A DNA stretch of 64,000 nucleotides from Ramazzottius varieornatus. Taxonomy: Eukaryota > Tardigrada > Eutardigrada > Parachela > Ramazzottiidae. The DNA lies in NCBI GenBank assembly GCA_001949185.1, contig BDGG01000004.1, positions 3,939,777 to 4,003,776 on the forward strand, written 5' to 3'. The notes under the pieces are model-generated. The model was not told the origin of the DNA. It saw only the letters and a program-made list of their open reading frames with translations, and did not search any database. Position 1 is the stretch's first letter, and every line of letters starts with the position of its first letter. The translations under genes were made by a program, and so were the position numbers. Shown here in pieces: positions 9,756 to 22,300 of the stretch.

Positions 9756-12700
9756 ATGGGAAAGGCTAAGAAATCTTCGAAGGAGGACGAAGGCACGTCG
9801 GAAGCGCGAAGCAGCGGTCACGGAATGTCCAAACGAAAACGCGCAAGTGATCCGGACGTCGAGCTGAGCTCGCTAACCATGACCCATCTTCACGACAACA
9901 TCCAAGACGACGATATCGAGATGGTGTGCAGCTCCGACGAGGACGACAACGATCCCAAGTCCAGGCGTAAAGATAGGTAAGAGGTGGATTCAGCCAACGA
10001 GCCTTTCGTTAAAGAACGCTTCTGGTTATCAGTAAATGCATCATTACATGATTGTGTGCCTTTATGCTCTTTCACAGTGTTTATGTTTTAGAGCTATCGC
10101 CAGTACATCGGCAGCCGATGATGACACTCTCCGTATAGCAGGACTTCAGACTGACGCTCTAGTAACAGAAGTCCGAAACGACGAATTTGGGGCGAAGGAT
10201 TATCGAAGCCAGATGGAACTGAAGCCTGACCATATGTCAAGGCCGCTTTGGGTAGCTCCGGATGGACATATCTTCCTTGAAGCCTTCTCTCCGGTATATC
10301 GTCACGCTCAGGATTTCTTAGTAGCCATCTCGGAACCAGTCTGCCGACCAGAACGTATTCATGAATACAAGCTGACGGCGTATTCTCTGTACGCCGCGGT
10401 TTCCGTGGGCTTACAGACAGCTGATATTATCGAATACCTCAAACGGCTAAGCAAGACTAATCTTCCGAAAGGTACCTAAGATACACCATTCCGCTGAATG
10501 AAACGAGGATTCACTGTATGGTCTCTGTTGATTAGGTATAGAGGAATTCATCCGTCTGTGTACCATCAGCTACGGCAAGCTAAAGCTTGTGTTGAAGCAG
10601 AACCGTTACTTCGTCGAGACTATCCACCCCGATGTCATACAGACTCTATTGAAAGACGAAGTCATCAGCCAGTGCCGACTGCGGTACGATGAACAGGCAC
10701 CGCTGACAGAGGATCCCGCAGGAAAGTCCGGACCGACCTTCGCAGGTTCGACTACCCTTCCGAATGAGGATGAATCAACACAAGCGGAGAAAGATTCAGT
10801 ACCTCAAGATATCGTCGACTTCTACGACAAAATAGACAGGGATGAAGACGATGAGGCGGAAGTTCAATCGAAGGTTAGTTGACATGTGGGTTTTTTCGAA
10901 TGCAATGACAATTACTAACTCTGCTGTTTTTGTGTTTCAGGTCGTTTCATTCGAAGTGAAGCAAGACTTGATCGAAGTGCTTCAAAAGCGTTGCATCGAG
11001 TTGGAGTATCCCCTCCTTGCCGAATACGACTTCCGGCATGATCAGCATAACCCCGACATCAATCTGGACTTGAAGCCGTCTGCTTCACATCGTCCCTATC
11101 AAGAGAAGAGTCTCCGAAAAATGTTTGGTAATGGCAGAGCTCGATCGGGGATCATCGTGCTGCCCTGTGGAGCAGGAAAAACCCTCGTCGGCGTGACGGC
11201 GTGCTGTACCGTTCGCAAGCGCTGTTTGGTCCTGTGTAACTCTGGTGTATCGGTGGAACAGTGGCGTTCGCAGTTTAAGATCTGGTCCACCGCGGACGAA
11301 CAGATGATCTGCCGTTTCACCGCAGATTCGAAGGACAAACCTCATGCCAATGCCGGAGTGTGTATTACGACGTATAATATGATTGCCCATACGCAAAAAG
11401 TAAGATTTTATTTTATCGATTCTATAACTAAAAGGAATTGCGTATCTTACATGAACCTGCGTACTGGGAAATTGTGGTAGATGCGAACTTGCTCATATTC
11501 GTGTGCATGAAGACCAGCCCCTTCTGCTGCTTTGATCTCTTGTCGGTGGTTTTGGTTTTGGGCGTTTTGACGTTCCTGATCTCTTAGGTTCGTTTGTTCG
11601 CTCTTGTGCTTAATCTTCACGCTGTGTTTTAGCGATCTTGGGAAGCGGAGAAGATTATGGAATGGCTAAAGAGTCAAGAATGGGGTCTGATGGTCCTGGA
11701 CGAGGTCCACACCATTCCAGCCAAGATGTTCCGAAGGGTGCTAACCATCGTTAACGCCCACTGCAAGCTTGGCCTGACGGCTACCCTGGTTCGCGAAGAT
11801 GACAAAATCCAAGATCTCAACTTCCTCATAGGACCGAAGCTCTACGAAGCCAACTGGATGGAACTACAGAATAAGGGCTTCTTGGCGCGTGTCCAGTGCG
11901 CTGAGGTCTGGTGCCCCATGTCGCCAGAGTTCTTCCGCGAATACCTTGAGATCAAAACCAGGAAACAGACCTTGTTGTACGTGATGAACCCGAACAAGAT
12001 TCGGGCGCTGGAGTTTTTGGTCAAGTACCACGAAAGACGCAACGACAAGGCAAGCTTGAAATGTTATGAGCCTGCATACGGGAGCGCTATAGTAAACTTG
12101 AGACTTAATGTATGCAGGTTGATGAATATGGTTGTGCTGTCTTCTGCTCTAGGTGATCGTCTTCTGCGACAACGTCTTCGCCTTGAAGAACATCGCGCTG
12201 AAGATGGGGAAACCTTACATCTACGGTCCAACAGCCCAAGCAGAGCGTCTTCAGATTCTCCAAAACTTCCAGCATAACCCTCGCTTGAACACAATCTTCG
12301 TGTCCAAAGTAGCCGATACCAGCTTCGACTTACCAGAAGCCAACGTTCTCATTCAGATATCCTCACAAGGTGGTTCGCGTCGTCAGGAAGCGCAACGTCT
12401 CGGTCGTATCCTGCGTCCAAAGAAAGGCTCCATTGCTGAAGAGTACAACGCTTTCTTCTACTCGTTGGTCTCGCAGGACACCAGTGAGATGTACTTCGCT
12501 CGACGACGTCAGCGCTTCCTGGTGAATCAAGGCTATTCGTACAAAGTCATTACGAGATTGGCCGGGATGGAAGATGAGACGCTATCGCTGTCAAAGAAGG
12601 AACAGCAGCTGGAGCTTTTGCGAATCGTCATGGCGGCTTCTGACACGGATATCAACGAAGAAGACAAGATTGTCGGTTCGACAAGAGAGACCGGTGGTAA

Positions 12701-12946
12701 GGTCCAGATGACGCGGAAGGCTGGCAATATGGGCTCGTTCAGTGGGGCTGACGACTCGGTAAGACATTTTTGGTACCTTTCGCACATTGATGGAGAGGAC
12801 CGGGTTTTGAAGTTTGGCGGTTTTCGTAGGTTTACATGGAGTACAAGGACGGTAAGCAAGCTGGTCGGAGTGGCCGCGGAGCCGCAAGCTCCAAAAATGA
12901 GAATCAACATACCTTGTTCAAGAAGTTCCGAAGTTCCAAAAAGTAA
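9756..12946 (+). CDS. ERCC3: TFIIH helicase subunit XPB
   Basis: A 3'-5' DNA helicase/translocase of TFIIH that opens promoters and acts in nucleotide excision repair. Seven exons: 9756-9976, 10092-10471, 10536-10873, 10941-11399, 11633-12049, 12153-12758 and 12830-12946. The acidic, lysine-rich N-terminus is followed by the N-terminal domain ([20 protein letters not shown]), the damage-recognition region, Walker [13 protein letters not shown], the DEVH box [26 protein letters not shown] with the RED motif, and the C-terminal helicase lobe ([35 protein letters not shown]). The tail GADDSVYMEY...[10 protein letters not shown] matches the family end. The intron after exon 5 (12050-12152) begins with GC, a GC-AG intron; splicing there restores HERRNDK-VIVFCDN exactly. 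About 780-840 residues, the family's usual size. Very secure. Confidence 0.97.
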
Positions 12947-13381
12947 GGTTCCAAAAAATGCTAGAAGCCTAATGTACTGTTCTGACAGTGTTCTGATCCT
13001 TTATTCTAACGCTTTGTAGATTTTATCATTTATATTCAGATTTTTTATTACTCATCCCAGCTCATCTGTTCTTAGCTCTGGAACCGCCATAGTTGTACAG
13101 CCCATAGAAGCGAAGCAGAAAACAGCTGCCTGCGTTTACCTGATAAACCAACCGCGCTGTTTTTTGCACTTTGTTAGATACTTAATTCTCTGAGTGAGTC
13201 TGAGACTGAGAACACGAGTCAAGTTATAGAAAAGATCTTTGAACATGAATACAGGATTTGCTACAAGAAAGTGCTAAAAGAAAAATAAAACAGGAAAAGT
13301 CGGTAAGTAAATTTTTGACTCTACACAAACTTCACAGCAGGTGCTGGTTGGATCTGAACCAGCGGAAGTCAGAGTGGAAGT

Positions 13382-15609
13382 TCAAGTCATAGACACATGG
13401 ATACAGCGCTTCTTGCCTCCTATCGCTGTCCGGCTTCCGGTAATCTTTCCGTACTCTCGAGTCTGCCGGTATTGCCTCAGGAACTCGATGCGCGACATCA
13501 CCTTCGGTCCTTCGCCCTGTTCAACAAACGCACTAATAGAATAAATACTGATACTTCTATGAGGGTTTGAATAATTGAGACGTGAGCAAATGATTCAACC
13601 CAGATCGTAACCGCAAGTGGCGCACGGTTCCAGTTCTATCGGCCAAAAGTGTGCGCCGCTTGGGAGAACGATCGGGTTCAAATCATTTGCCTATGTCCCA
13701 GTTCTTTCATCGTACCTCGGCAGTTGTTGCGGCAGTCAAAGAGCGTCGACCAAACGTCACTAGATCGTGGCCGTCCGAAACAGTCTTGCCAACAGCACCA
13801 ACTGTGGAACTGGCTGAAGCGACAGAGACGCTTGAACCAGAGGTCGCCAGGCAAGTCAGGCCACCCTTGTAGACGCGGTCCCACTTGTGGAGGCACCTCC
13901 AAGACCTGTTGCGGATTTCTTCAAAATGTTTCGTGACTGTTCTTTAGCTGCATCTGCTTCCTTCTCGCATAACTCCAACAGCTGGGTCAGTTCGGGGTGT
14001 TTCGGCGAGATACCCAGTCCTCGCTTGACATATGATAGCGCCTCGTCGAACTCCATACGTCCATTCAAGACTTTTTCAAAAATATAACAAGCCTGAAACA
14101 GTTTTCAATAAACCGGTTTTCGATAGATCGGCGGAAAAACGCCAGCAAAATACCTTGGCCATAGAAGCGATATCGGCTCGCAGTTCCAGCGCCTTCTTCG
14201 CACGTTCTTCTGCTGCCCGCATATTCCCCTCGTTCAGGTAAGAAAGCGCCGCATTGTTCTCCAAGCGGGCGAACAAGGTGTTACGCTGACTCTGGCAGTG
14301 GTTGGGCGTGTCTTCCATTTTGCGTGCTGTCAGCGCCTGATAAAACAACGTTCGACAATCAGTTTTGCAGATGAAGCTCATTGTTGGACTACCGAACTAG
14401 AACCTCAAGAAAATATTTGGCAGCTTCGACGTAATTGCCATTAGCAAAGACCTCTTTCCCCATTGCGTGGAGCTGATCGGCGGCTTGGCTGATCTCTTTG
14501 TTTGTGAATTTCACCGGTCGTCCCATCTCCTCAGTGTTGAGAAAGCTGCTGGCGAGGTCCATAGGAAGGACCTCCAGCAACTCTACATACAAGTACATCA
14601 CCTCACGGGAGGAAATTTTCAGTTTGTACGAGTTGCCCATTCCTGCGAGAGAACAAATTAGTATCGAGAACTTATTCAGAACATTTCTGCCAAAATCACA
14701 GAAAAGTCTGAAATTTCTGTTGAGCAACGGAACACGAGAACAGAGCAGCACTTACCATAGCCATAGGTGGGTTCGATGCGAAAGATGGCCCGTTCTCCCG
14801 ACTGCATGGACATGATAGCTAGTTTCATACCAACTATGATATCGGTTGACGTCAACCTACAAAAATCATTACTTCCAAAAACCGAAATTCGCCCGCTGAG
14901 TGTGTCGAACTTACTTGGAGATGGTTGTACAGTTTTTCTGCATCTTGTAAACCAGAGGGAGCTGAAAGTTGACATTCCGCGCGATTTTATACAAATACTT
15001 CACCGTGCTGGACTCCGTCGGGAAATCGCCCATGCCATCGATATCCTTCATCTTTCGAACCCCACCATCTCTGGTGGCAAAAACGGTGAATCGTTCGGCT
15101 TCCGCTAGGCTACCGTCCAAACAACCATGTGGAGACTGCGGCTTGCTGAGGTTCACGACCGCCGTCAACCCGGAAGGAGAAGCCGCTTCTGCGAACAGAA
15201 TATTCCGTTTGAAATATTTCATCTTGTGTAATTTGGCTATTCACATACTCTTCAGAGGTAGTCTGCCCTGTACTGTACCACCATCGACCTTGAAAAGCAC
15301 GTTTTCTGGTTCAGCGGAGTTCGCATTCGGCACACGTTGATCGCGAGGTTGAGCCCGTCTCTCATGACTTCGGAGACCGACATTTCGTTTGTTCGGCCCA
15401 TCGGAATCGGAAGAGCTGATGTGAAGCAGCTCGGCAGTGTTCCGACTAGCACTGCTGTCTTCCTCGTTGCCGTTCGGCTGAAAGAGTCGATCTTCTGTCT
15501 TTGGAACCTTGGCGATCCCTGTTGCGGAGTCTGGAGTATGAGTTCCATCATTACGCTGCTTCAGCGTGCTGTGAGACGAGAACGATGACGGAGACGCACC
15601 TGCAAACAA
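13382..15609 (-). CDS. FKBP-TPR protein, FKBP6/Shutdown-like
   Basis: FKBP6 (vertebrates) and Shutdown (flies) are catalytically inactive FKBP-TPR co-chaperones of the piRNA pathway. On the minus strand a low-complexity N-terminal exon (about 15609-15256) leads to exons encoding a divergent FKBP fold (GVRKMKDIDGMGDFP, then GMKLAIMSMQSGERAIFRIEPTYGYG, then MYLYVELLEVLPMD). Three TPR-like units follow (KEVFANGNYVEAAKYFLEVL; FARLENNAALSYLNEGNMRAAEERAKKAL; EFDEALSYVKRGLGISPKHPEL), then a basic last exon, with the stop at 13382. The intron after the first exon is 60 bp if spliced at the CAG before AAGCGGC. The 5' end is not settled: no ATG opens the 15609 exon, so coding sequence must continue upstream or start elsewhere. 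It could also be another FKBP-TPR member; the call rests on order and weak FKBP conservation. Confidence 0.65.
13576..13700. mobile_element. Palindromic MITE, copy C (best preserved)
   Basis: A 125-bp near-complete palindrome. The left arm reads, outside in, GCAAATGATT, AACCC, GATCGT and CAAGTGGCGCAC; the right arm answers with GTGCGCCGCTTG, ACGATC, GGGTT and AAATCATTTGC. The loop is about 25 bases. It sits in the last intron of the FKBP-like gene. This copy defines the family used for the other calls. Confidence 0.85.
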
Positions 15610-15618
15610 CAGTAAGCA

Positions 15619-16312
15619 CTAACCGACCAAATCTTGACGGTTTGGAATCAGTTCCACATTGACAAACCCCCGGCTGGCAAGATTTCCGGAGATTGGTTCA
15701 GACGAGGATGCGTTAGAAGAAAAATCTTTTCGTAAAGTCAACTGGTTGAACTTCTTGAAAGGGATTATTACGGACTTTCGTCTTGACGGGATACAGCTAC
15801 TCCCACTGACTTCGCGCCTTGGTAAATCCTGCAAAAGTGATCACGGAGCTGAGGACAGTGAAGGCCTTATCGAAGAATGGATTGCGCTACAAAAATGAAG
15901 CATCATCGTTGTTATTGACAGATCAATAGTCAAATCTTCTATCAGTCCACAACTCTCCAGCAAAGCGAGCTTCCACTGGACCTCTGCTCTTCCACTTCAT
16001 TACATCCTTCATACATTCTTTGAGATCTAATCAGTGTCTTTCTGACCGCAACGCTACGGCTGGGACCGCACCCGGAAGTGGCATCCTCGTTGATTCTAGT
16101 CAGGGAACATCTTACCGAATATCTGCAGTCTCCGGTTGTTGGTCGACGCTTGTTCCAACCTTCAACGACGAACTAACATCGGCAAGCATAGACTGGATAT
16201 CCGTGCAAAACCATTCCTTAGGTGGTCGAAGAGTAAGGAGTCTGAGGAGTGAGGACGAGTAGCTAAAACAAAGCCAGCGTGCAATCAGACAAATCTCGAT
16301 CGAGCTACGCAT
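15619..16312 (-). CDS. Probable exons of unresolved gene or 5' end of FKBP-like gene
   Basis: Several minus-strand segments look coding but I cannot join them with certainty. One open segment (16312-16112) contains RPPKEWFCTDIQSMLADVSS and ends at a good donor (GTAAG). A segment near 16024-15960 contains MKWKSRGPVEARFAGELW in one frame. A segment from about 15834 to 15619 follows a TTTTGCAG acceptor, contains KSVIIPFKKFNQLTLRKDF and ends at a TAG. They lie directly upstream of the FKBP-like gene on the same strand and may be its 5' exons. I recognise no domain. Confidence 0.3.
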
Positions 16313-16638
16313 GACATCAGTTTGGGTGAGATTTGGTTCGACGGTTCTACCCTCGGGCTCGGAGGTGCTCCCTCAACCCCTAATCTTTGAGTATTTTCAC
16401 AATTCCAGACGGACGAGAACACACTCCGATTTGACTCACTGACTTCGGCAAAGCAACGATTCGCAAAATTTCATGATCAAAAAGGAGAACGAGTCGTTTA
16501 CAGCGTCTCTTCGAGCCATATACAGGATCGCGTCTCATAAACAAATATAAACACCAGGAGCGTACAGAAGTAATATATAAGAAGGTCTGCACCAAGAAGG
16601 ACAAAATTTCCCGAGGGTACGACAACGAATCACTCACA

Positions 16639-17621
16639 TCATGTTATTACTGAATCTACCATTTTATCTCCCAGTCGTCTTTCCATCGTTTCATGCAGGT
16701 CCATGTCAGTGAGGTGAACAACTTTAGGAGGTATGAACGCGCCGGCGACACTTCTCCTCTCCGTGTTCAGCCAGTTGAATGTCGTAACAGCTTTGTCCTA
16801 GAACGAGGACTCTTTTGTCTCGTAACGATAAGCATTACCGACCCCATGCGAATATCAATTACAAAACGCGGAATTGAATCAACGAACCGTGGGTAATATC
16901 TCCAGTCCCAACCGTCTCTTCTTCATCAGTTCTTTTATCAGTTCAAAATCCAGCTGGTTCCCGTTATCTCCCACCCCAATTACCAAGATATCTGAATAAA
17001 AAGGAATATGAGTAGGAAATATGAGGACTGTAGAGCATGTCAGCTGTTGTCAAAGTCAACTCATCCAAGAGCTCGGATGACCTACCTAGTTTTGGGTCTA
17101 GGAGGTAAAACAAGGAGAACGCAGCCGCAGTCAGATCTTTCACGCTGGACACCTGAAACAAAGAAATCATTATAAAACACAGCTACAGTATTCAAACTCC
17201 TGTTATCAGTAGACTAAGATAGTCTCAAGCATCTTCCACATACGTTCCATTGTATACAGGTTTTGGGGAATAAGGCAATGGGTCCGATAGCGACAACTCC
17301 ATTGTTAAGGCGGAATCCAGCGTTGCTGTAAGCGTTGACGAGAAGATAACGGTCTTCATCATTGTTCATAACCTTCACCGTGGTCTTTTGGAAGGTATCA
17401 ACCTGTGAACATCACGCTTGACTATGATGACTGCCAGTCTTATCTTGCTGAACCTGCGCACTTGATTCCACAGCACAGAAGACGAAGTAAGTTTATACCT
17501 CCACGTCGAACTCCGGTAGCCATGCTCCTTGTTCCGGTATTCGCGATGCCCGAGCCGGATGATCCTCCGGCCCTATGGGTTTTGATGAGCCAAACCTTCT
17601 CAAACACAAACGCAGTCCCAT
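16639..17621 (-). CDS. NDUFAF3: Complex I assembly factor NDUFAF3
   Basis: A mitochondrial inner-membrane assembly factor that works with NDUFAF4 in building the Q module of respiratory complex I. Five exons on the minus strand: 17621-17499, 17402-17244, 17153-17086, 16991-16888 and 16797-16639. The start ATG at 17621 opens an arginine-rich leader (MGLRLCLRRFGSSKP), a good mitochondrial targeting sequence; this frame was chosen because it alone splices in phase into exon 2. Exon 2 gives NAYSNAGFRLNNGVVAIGPIAL and ends QWN, exon 3 AAFSLFYLLDPK, exon 4 DILVIGVGDNG, exon 5 AVTTFNWLNTERRSVAGAFIPP. These follow the family motifs GF.ING, QWN, LFWLLEP, VVVGTGD and ATFNFL in order. About 200 residues, slightly longer than the human protein. 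Confidence 0.9.
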
Positions 17622-19303
17622 CAGGAATGGTCACTCGTAACAAGAACGACCAAAGTTAGCAAATGGCTGACGGTCGCTCGCGGCATCCTAGCATGATAAT
17701 GATAATCGAACATCTTTGACAAAGAAATCTTCTCTGACATCGTACATACCTGCAAGAACGACACAGGGAAAGAGATGACCAACCTTTGCGACCGAGGCGT
17801 ACTGCCATTAAGCCCCACTCACGAAGCAAAGTGAACGACGGGATCTGCTCCTGTTTCGTTATCTCTGCACGGCACGATTCAGCCGACAAAGATCAGCAAT
17901 GGAAAGGGCCTCGTTCGTCAGTTCGGGCGTTGTATCCACTATTCAGAATCCAGATAGAGCAGCAGAGATGGGGTGAGACGAGCAAGCAGCACTGGCTACG
18001 GAACTGAAAAGCAGCGAGTCCAGATTCCAGAGATCTCAACCGGAAATGATTCAAGTGAATCTTGGATTCTCGATAAAACTTGGGTATCGGCGGCCCAGTT
18101 TGCGGCCTTACTTTTTCAACTTTTAACGAGCGTTTTTCGACATCAAGTCATAGAGAATGGTCAAGGGCATTATGTGGTAAGTTTGCCGTACCTGGCCGTG
18201 GCTCAAAGTCTCAAAACCGTGTTCGCCCTTTTGGGAAGATTTTAGTATATTGGGGTGATTAACTGATTATCAGCTTAGATAAGTGACACGATAACCCCGG
18301 ACGGGGGAGGTTCGTCAGAACAGAATCAACAGATACAGATTGCAGGCGCATCCCACACTGGATGATGCCATTGTGACGTCACAACATTTTCACAGAAAAT
18401 TTCGAACACCTTCAGAGTTTTGTGACGCAGCCACCTGACTACTAGTCAGACGACCAGATGAACCCCGGCACCGTGTTCCTCGATGTCTGTTTCACTAGAT
18501 AGCTACAGCAGCCTGACGTTGCCCTTGGGGTCCCAAACCTTGAAACTTGATTCCTGAACAATGTGACTGGCGATCGTTAGGCCGCAAACCTAGCCATCGA
18601 TACGGCGATATCCACTTGTTTTGGTTGAAGTTTGACCCGAAGTGCAAAATTGTCTTTGAAATGCCCTTTCCCCACGGCCGCCGCACCGCGCCGGAGTACA
18701 GTTGGCATTGCAACCGTATGCCCGGCGTCAGTAAAATACCTCCGAGGCTCTGACCCTGGGCTGGGCAGTCAGTGGACAGGCTAACTTAGGTCCGCTCTTT
18801 CTGGATTACAGTACACAGTGTACTTTTAGGATTTTGTTTTAAATCCGAAATTCTGATTTTTGAATCTTCGCCTTAGAACTGACCGATGTTACATTTGCAT
18901 GATGAGGATTTCGTACCCTATCTCGGCTCCTTTGTTGACCACTTGAGGTCCGTGGAGACTATAATTTGGACGGTGCGAGTGGGGCATTCCGGAGCGCAGG
19001 ATTTCAACTTTGAACGACGGGATTTGGAAGGATGACTGACAGTGATGTCGGATTTGGAACGTCGGATGCGATGCCGTAGCAATCTTACTAAGCTGTAAAA
19101 TCTTGGTGATCTGTCTAGCGACTCGCTGCTTGGTTCTGACTTTTACATTCTGTATGCAGGTATACTTCTTACTGGAGGAATACCGTAAATCTCTGCCGTG
19201 CTGTCCCGTTTGTTTTCGTTTGACCATAATTGTAATTATGTGCATAGACTGATCAAGGCTTCAAGGTGAGCTCACCTGTTACTGTTGAAAGGAAGAGGGA
19301 ACG
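17622..19303. other. Intergenic/divergent promoter region, no gene seen
   Basis: This 1.7-kb interval separates the divergent NDUFAF3 and kelch starts. The open frames are short and in conflicting phases, and none resembles a known protein. No hairpin or repeat stood out. Confidence 0.45.
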
Positions 19304-22300
19304 ATGCTGTCGGTGAGGGATCAAAACAGTCCCACTCGCAATGCAAAGCAGTGTCCGGAATTGATCTCAGATGACGAAGATGGAGCTGTGACCGGAGTGT
19401 TCTATTCTTCGCACGTCACAAGTCACATAACAAGTCTTGGCGAACTCATGAATGCCCAGCTGGACGATGGTGTGAGGAACTGGGATGAGAAAGAGCGAGA
19501 ATCCTTCCACAGCCCTGAGAGTGACTTTGTCGACACGCAGCAAAATCTCCCGCGTTTTACTTCACAGAGGAGGTCGCACAGAAGTGAAAGAACGTAAGTT
19601 CCCTTTTTCACCTGGTTGGTTTCTGTCCTGTGGATCTTGTTGTTTTAGAGCGAAGCCTCGCAAACGGCGAAAATCCGAGTGGGATCCATCCCGGGATCCT
19701 TTCTCAACTTTGGACGTTGAATACCGTCCGAGACGCAGCGGCGGTGAGCTCCTAGAAGAACCGTCCAGCGCATCAAAGAAGCACAAGCAAATGAAGAAAG
19801 AGAAGACAGAAAAGGCGAAGAGACTATCGAAAGTCGGTTCTCGCACGGACGGCACTACAGAGGACCCACGTGGATTCGTTGACTACATTCTCCCGAATCG
19901 ACATGGACGAGCCAACAGGTATGCAGTCCACCACCTAACCGGCGGTTCTCAAACAAACTCACACCTAACAGAAATAAAGGTGTGACGTTGTATTTGAAAA
20001 AAGATCTCGGTTTTCCAGTTTGTATGTATCGACGATGCAGAAATTCCAGCATGAAACTTCCGCAGACAGAGTCTCGAAGACACCTTGGCAGCAAGTAGCT
20101 GTCGCTCTGGACTGCGGCCTTTCCAAAGACGAACCTTCGCCTTTTTACGCTGAGTGTTCGTTGGAGGATCTACTGGAGGTGTTGCCTATCGCAGCGGCCC
20201 AGAAGCTGAGCAATGTCCTGGACCAGTGCATCTCCATACTGAAGTACAGCCTGACTCCCGAGAATTGTTTGGCTGTTTTGGCCGTCGCTGACCACTATCA
20301 CGCCTCCTGCTCGGAGCTGTTTGACACTGTTTTACGCTTTATAGAGGCGCGTCCCGTTTTCGAATACGAGTTTGTGCCTACTAGTCAATGGTGCTTCTAT
20401 TCTTGCTATACAATGTTTTTGCAGGATAATTTTCAGTGCGTCGGAGACACCGAAGATTTCTGTTACCTGACGCTAAAGCATCTCCTGATGATATTACGAC
20501 GGGACAGGCTGGCCGTGAAGTACGAAAGTGATATCTACAGAGTAAGTACTGTAGAATGACAAAACGTGTTGTGTAGAAATTCTGCGCTGAAAAGAAAGCT
20601 GTAACGCTTTTGTGTCTAGTTCGTTAAAGAATGGCTGAAGGTGAATTTGGTCGGCAGCAAATGGACATTGCTACACTTCATGTGCCCCGTATTGTCCTGT
20701 CTGCGCATCAACCATGATAACAACACCTGGGAGCGTAGCTTGAACGACTGGAAGCCTACAACAGCGAACCTTTTCGCCAGTCTGACAAACCAAGCCGGTA
20801 GCGGCGATCCTTGGGATTATGGCTTGTGGTTCGGCCATGACCGAGTTCCGACCAAAAAGGTTCTTCTCGCCATCGGTACGTTAAGTTCCTTACTGGAGTC
20901 CGATAAAAGTAATTGGAAAAAAGTGGTTTGGTTCAAATAGGCGGTGTCATTAGCGAAGATCAGACTTCACTGGATGTGGAGTACCTGCGTGTTTCCGGCA
21001 ACGAACGAAGTACCGAAGGTTGGCAAGTCTATCCTTTCGACGATTATCCCAAGAGGAACCTGTCCGAAAGCCGATACGCAGCGTCCGTTGTGACCGTCAA
21101 CAACGAAGTCTACGCCCTAGGAGGTGCTCAGGACATCCCTGAATCTTTCTGCGTTTTGAAGTCGATCGAGAAGTCAGTATATTCTGAAGCAACTGAACTT
21201 CAAAGTCATTTTCGGTGTAACGTATGGCTCTGTTATTCAGGTACGATGTCACGACATCCAGTTGGTCCTCGGATGGTCTGCCTCAGATGGACAAAGCGGT
21301 CAGTGCAGCAGGAGTTGCCGCGCTCGATGGCTGGATCTATATAGTGGGAGGTTGTGTAAGTGAAATTCATCCATGCATATGACTGTTTTGCGTATTCGGG
21401 ATGTCCAATGTCTTGTTCTTTTTTCTTTTTCGAACAGGACTCGAGCGGTCATTTTGTGGACAGAGTATGCCGTTACCATCCCGTGCTGAAGGTGTGGGAG
21501 GACCGCGCTGGCCTGAGTCTGCCGCGTTCACGGGTAGCGGTCTGTGCGTACGAAGGAGCTCTGTACGCCTTCGGCGGATGTCAAGGTATTCTTTTAGGAA
21601 TTTACGGAATATTCATCGAAGTGACTGAGCTTAGATAAACTTCAGAAACAGTGTCATTTCATCAGAACCTGATAAAATTACTGATATGGGAGCTCGGCAA
21701 GCAAAGTGAACTAGATCGGTTTGCGCCACTTGAAGAGACGATCTGGTCAAGTTTTTTATCGAACTCCTACGTAGTACACGCACGACGAGATATTACGGGC
21801 CAGTAAAAACACGGACCAGGCCTTTTCGCTACGGCGGCACGGGCAGGTGATTCTTGCTTCAAGTGAAAACCACATCGATGGTACTGGACTGCTGTACGTG
21901 CGTGCTGGATATTGGGCCGAGGAGCTAAAGCTTGTCATATCAATGTTATAGCAGTCAGATCTTCATTATACCTTCAACAGTTCGAACTATTCCAAGGCTT
22001 CTCCGGCCTCCGGGAGAAAGTCGACAGCAGCATAGAAGCGTTAGAGTAAAACAGTTGATTAGCTGATGGCCACTGACCATGACAATTTTCTACGGTTGAA
22101 TTTTACTACGTTACGTAATTTATGCGATTTCTGTTTCTGACTTCCATACAAATTGTAAATCTGCCGTCTTTTCCGCCTGGCCCGTAATATCTCGTCGTGC
22201 GTGTACATCATTAAATTCTGAAAGCAAAGTCCTTGGATGGTTGTTACCGGCACTGAAACAAGCGGGCTTTTAGGTGACAGCACTCCGTCGAAAATGGTGG

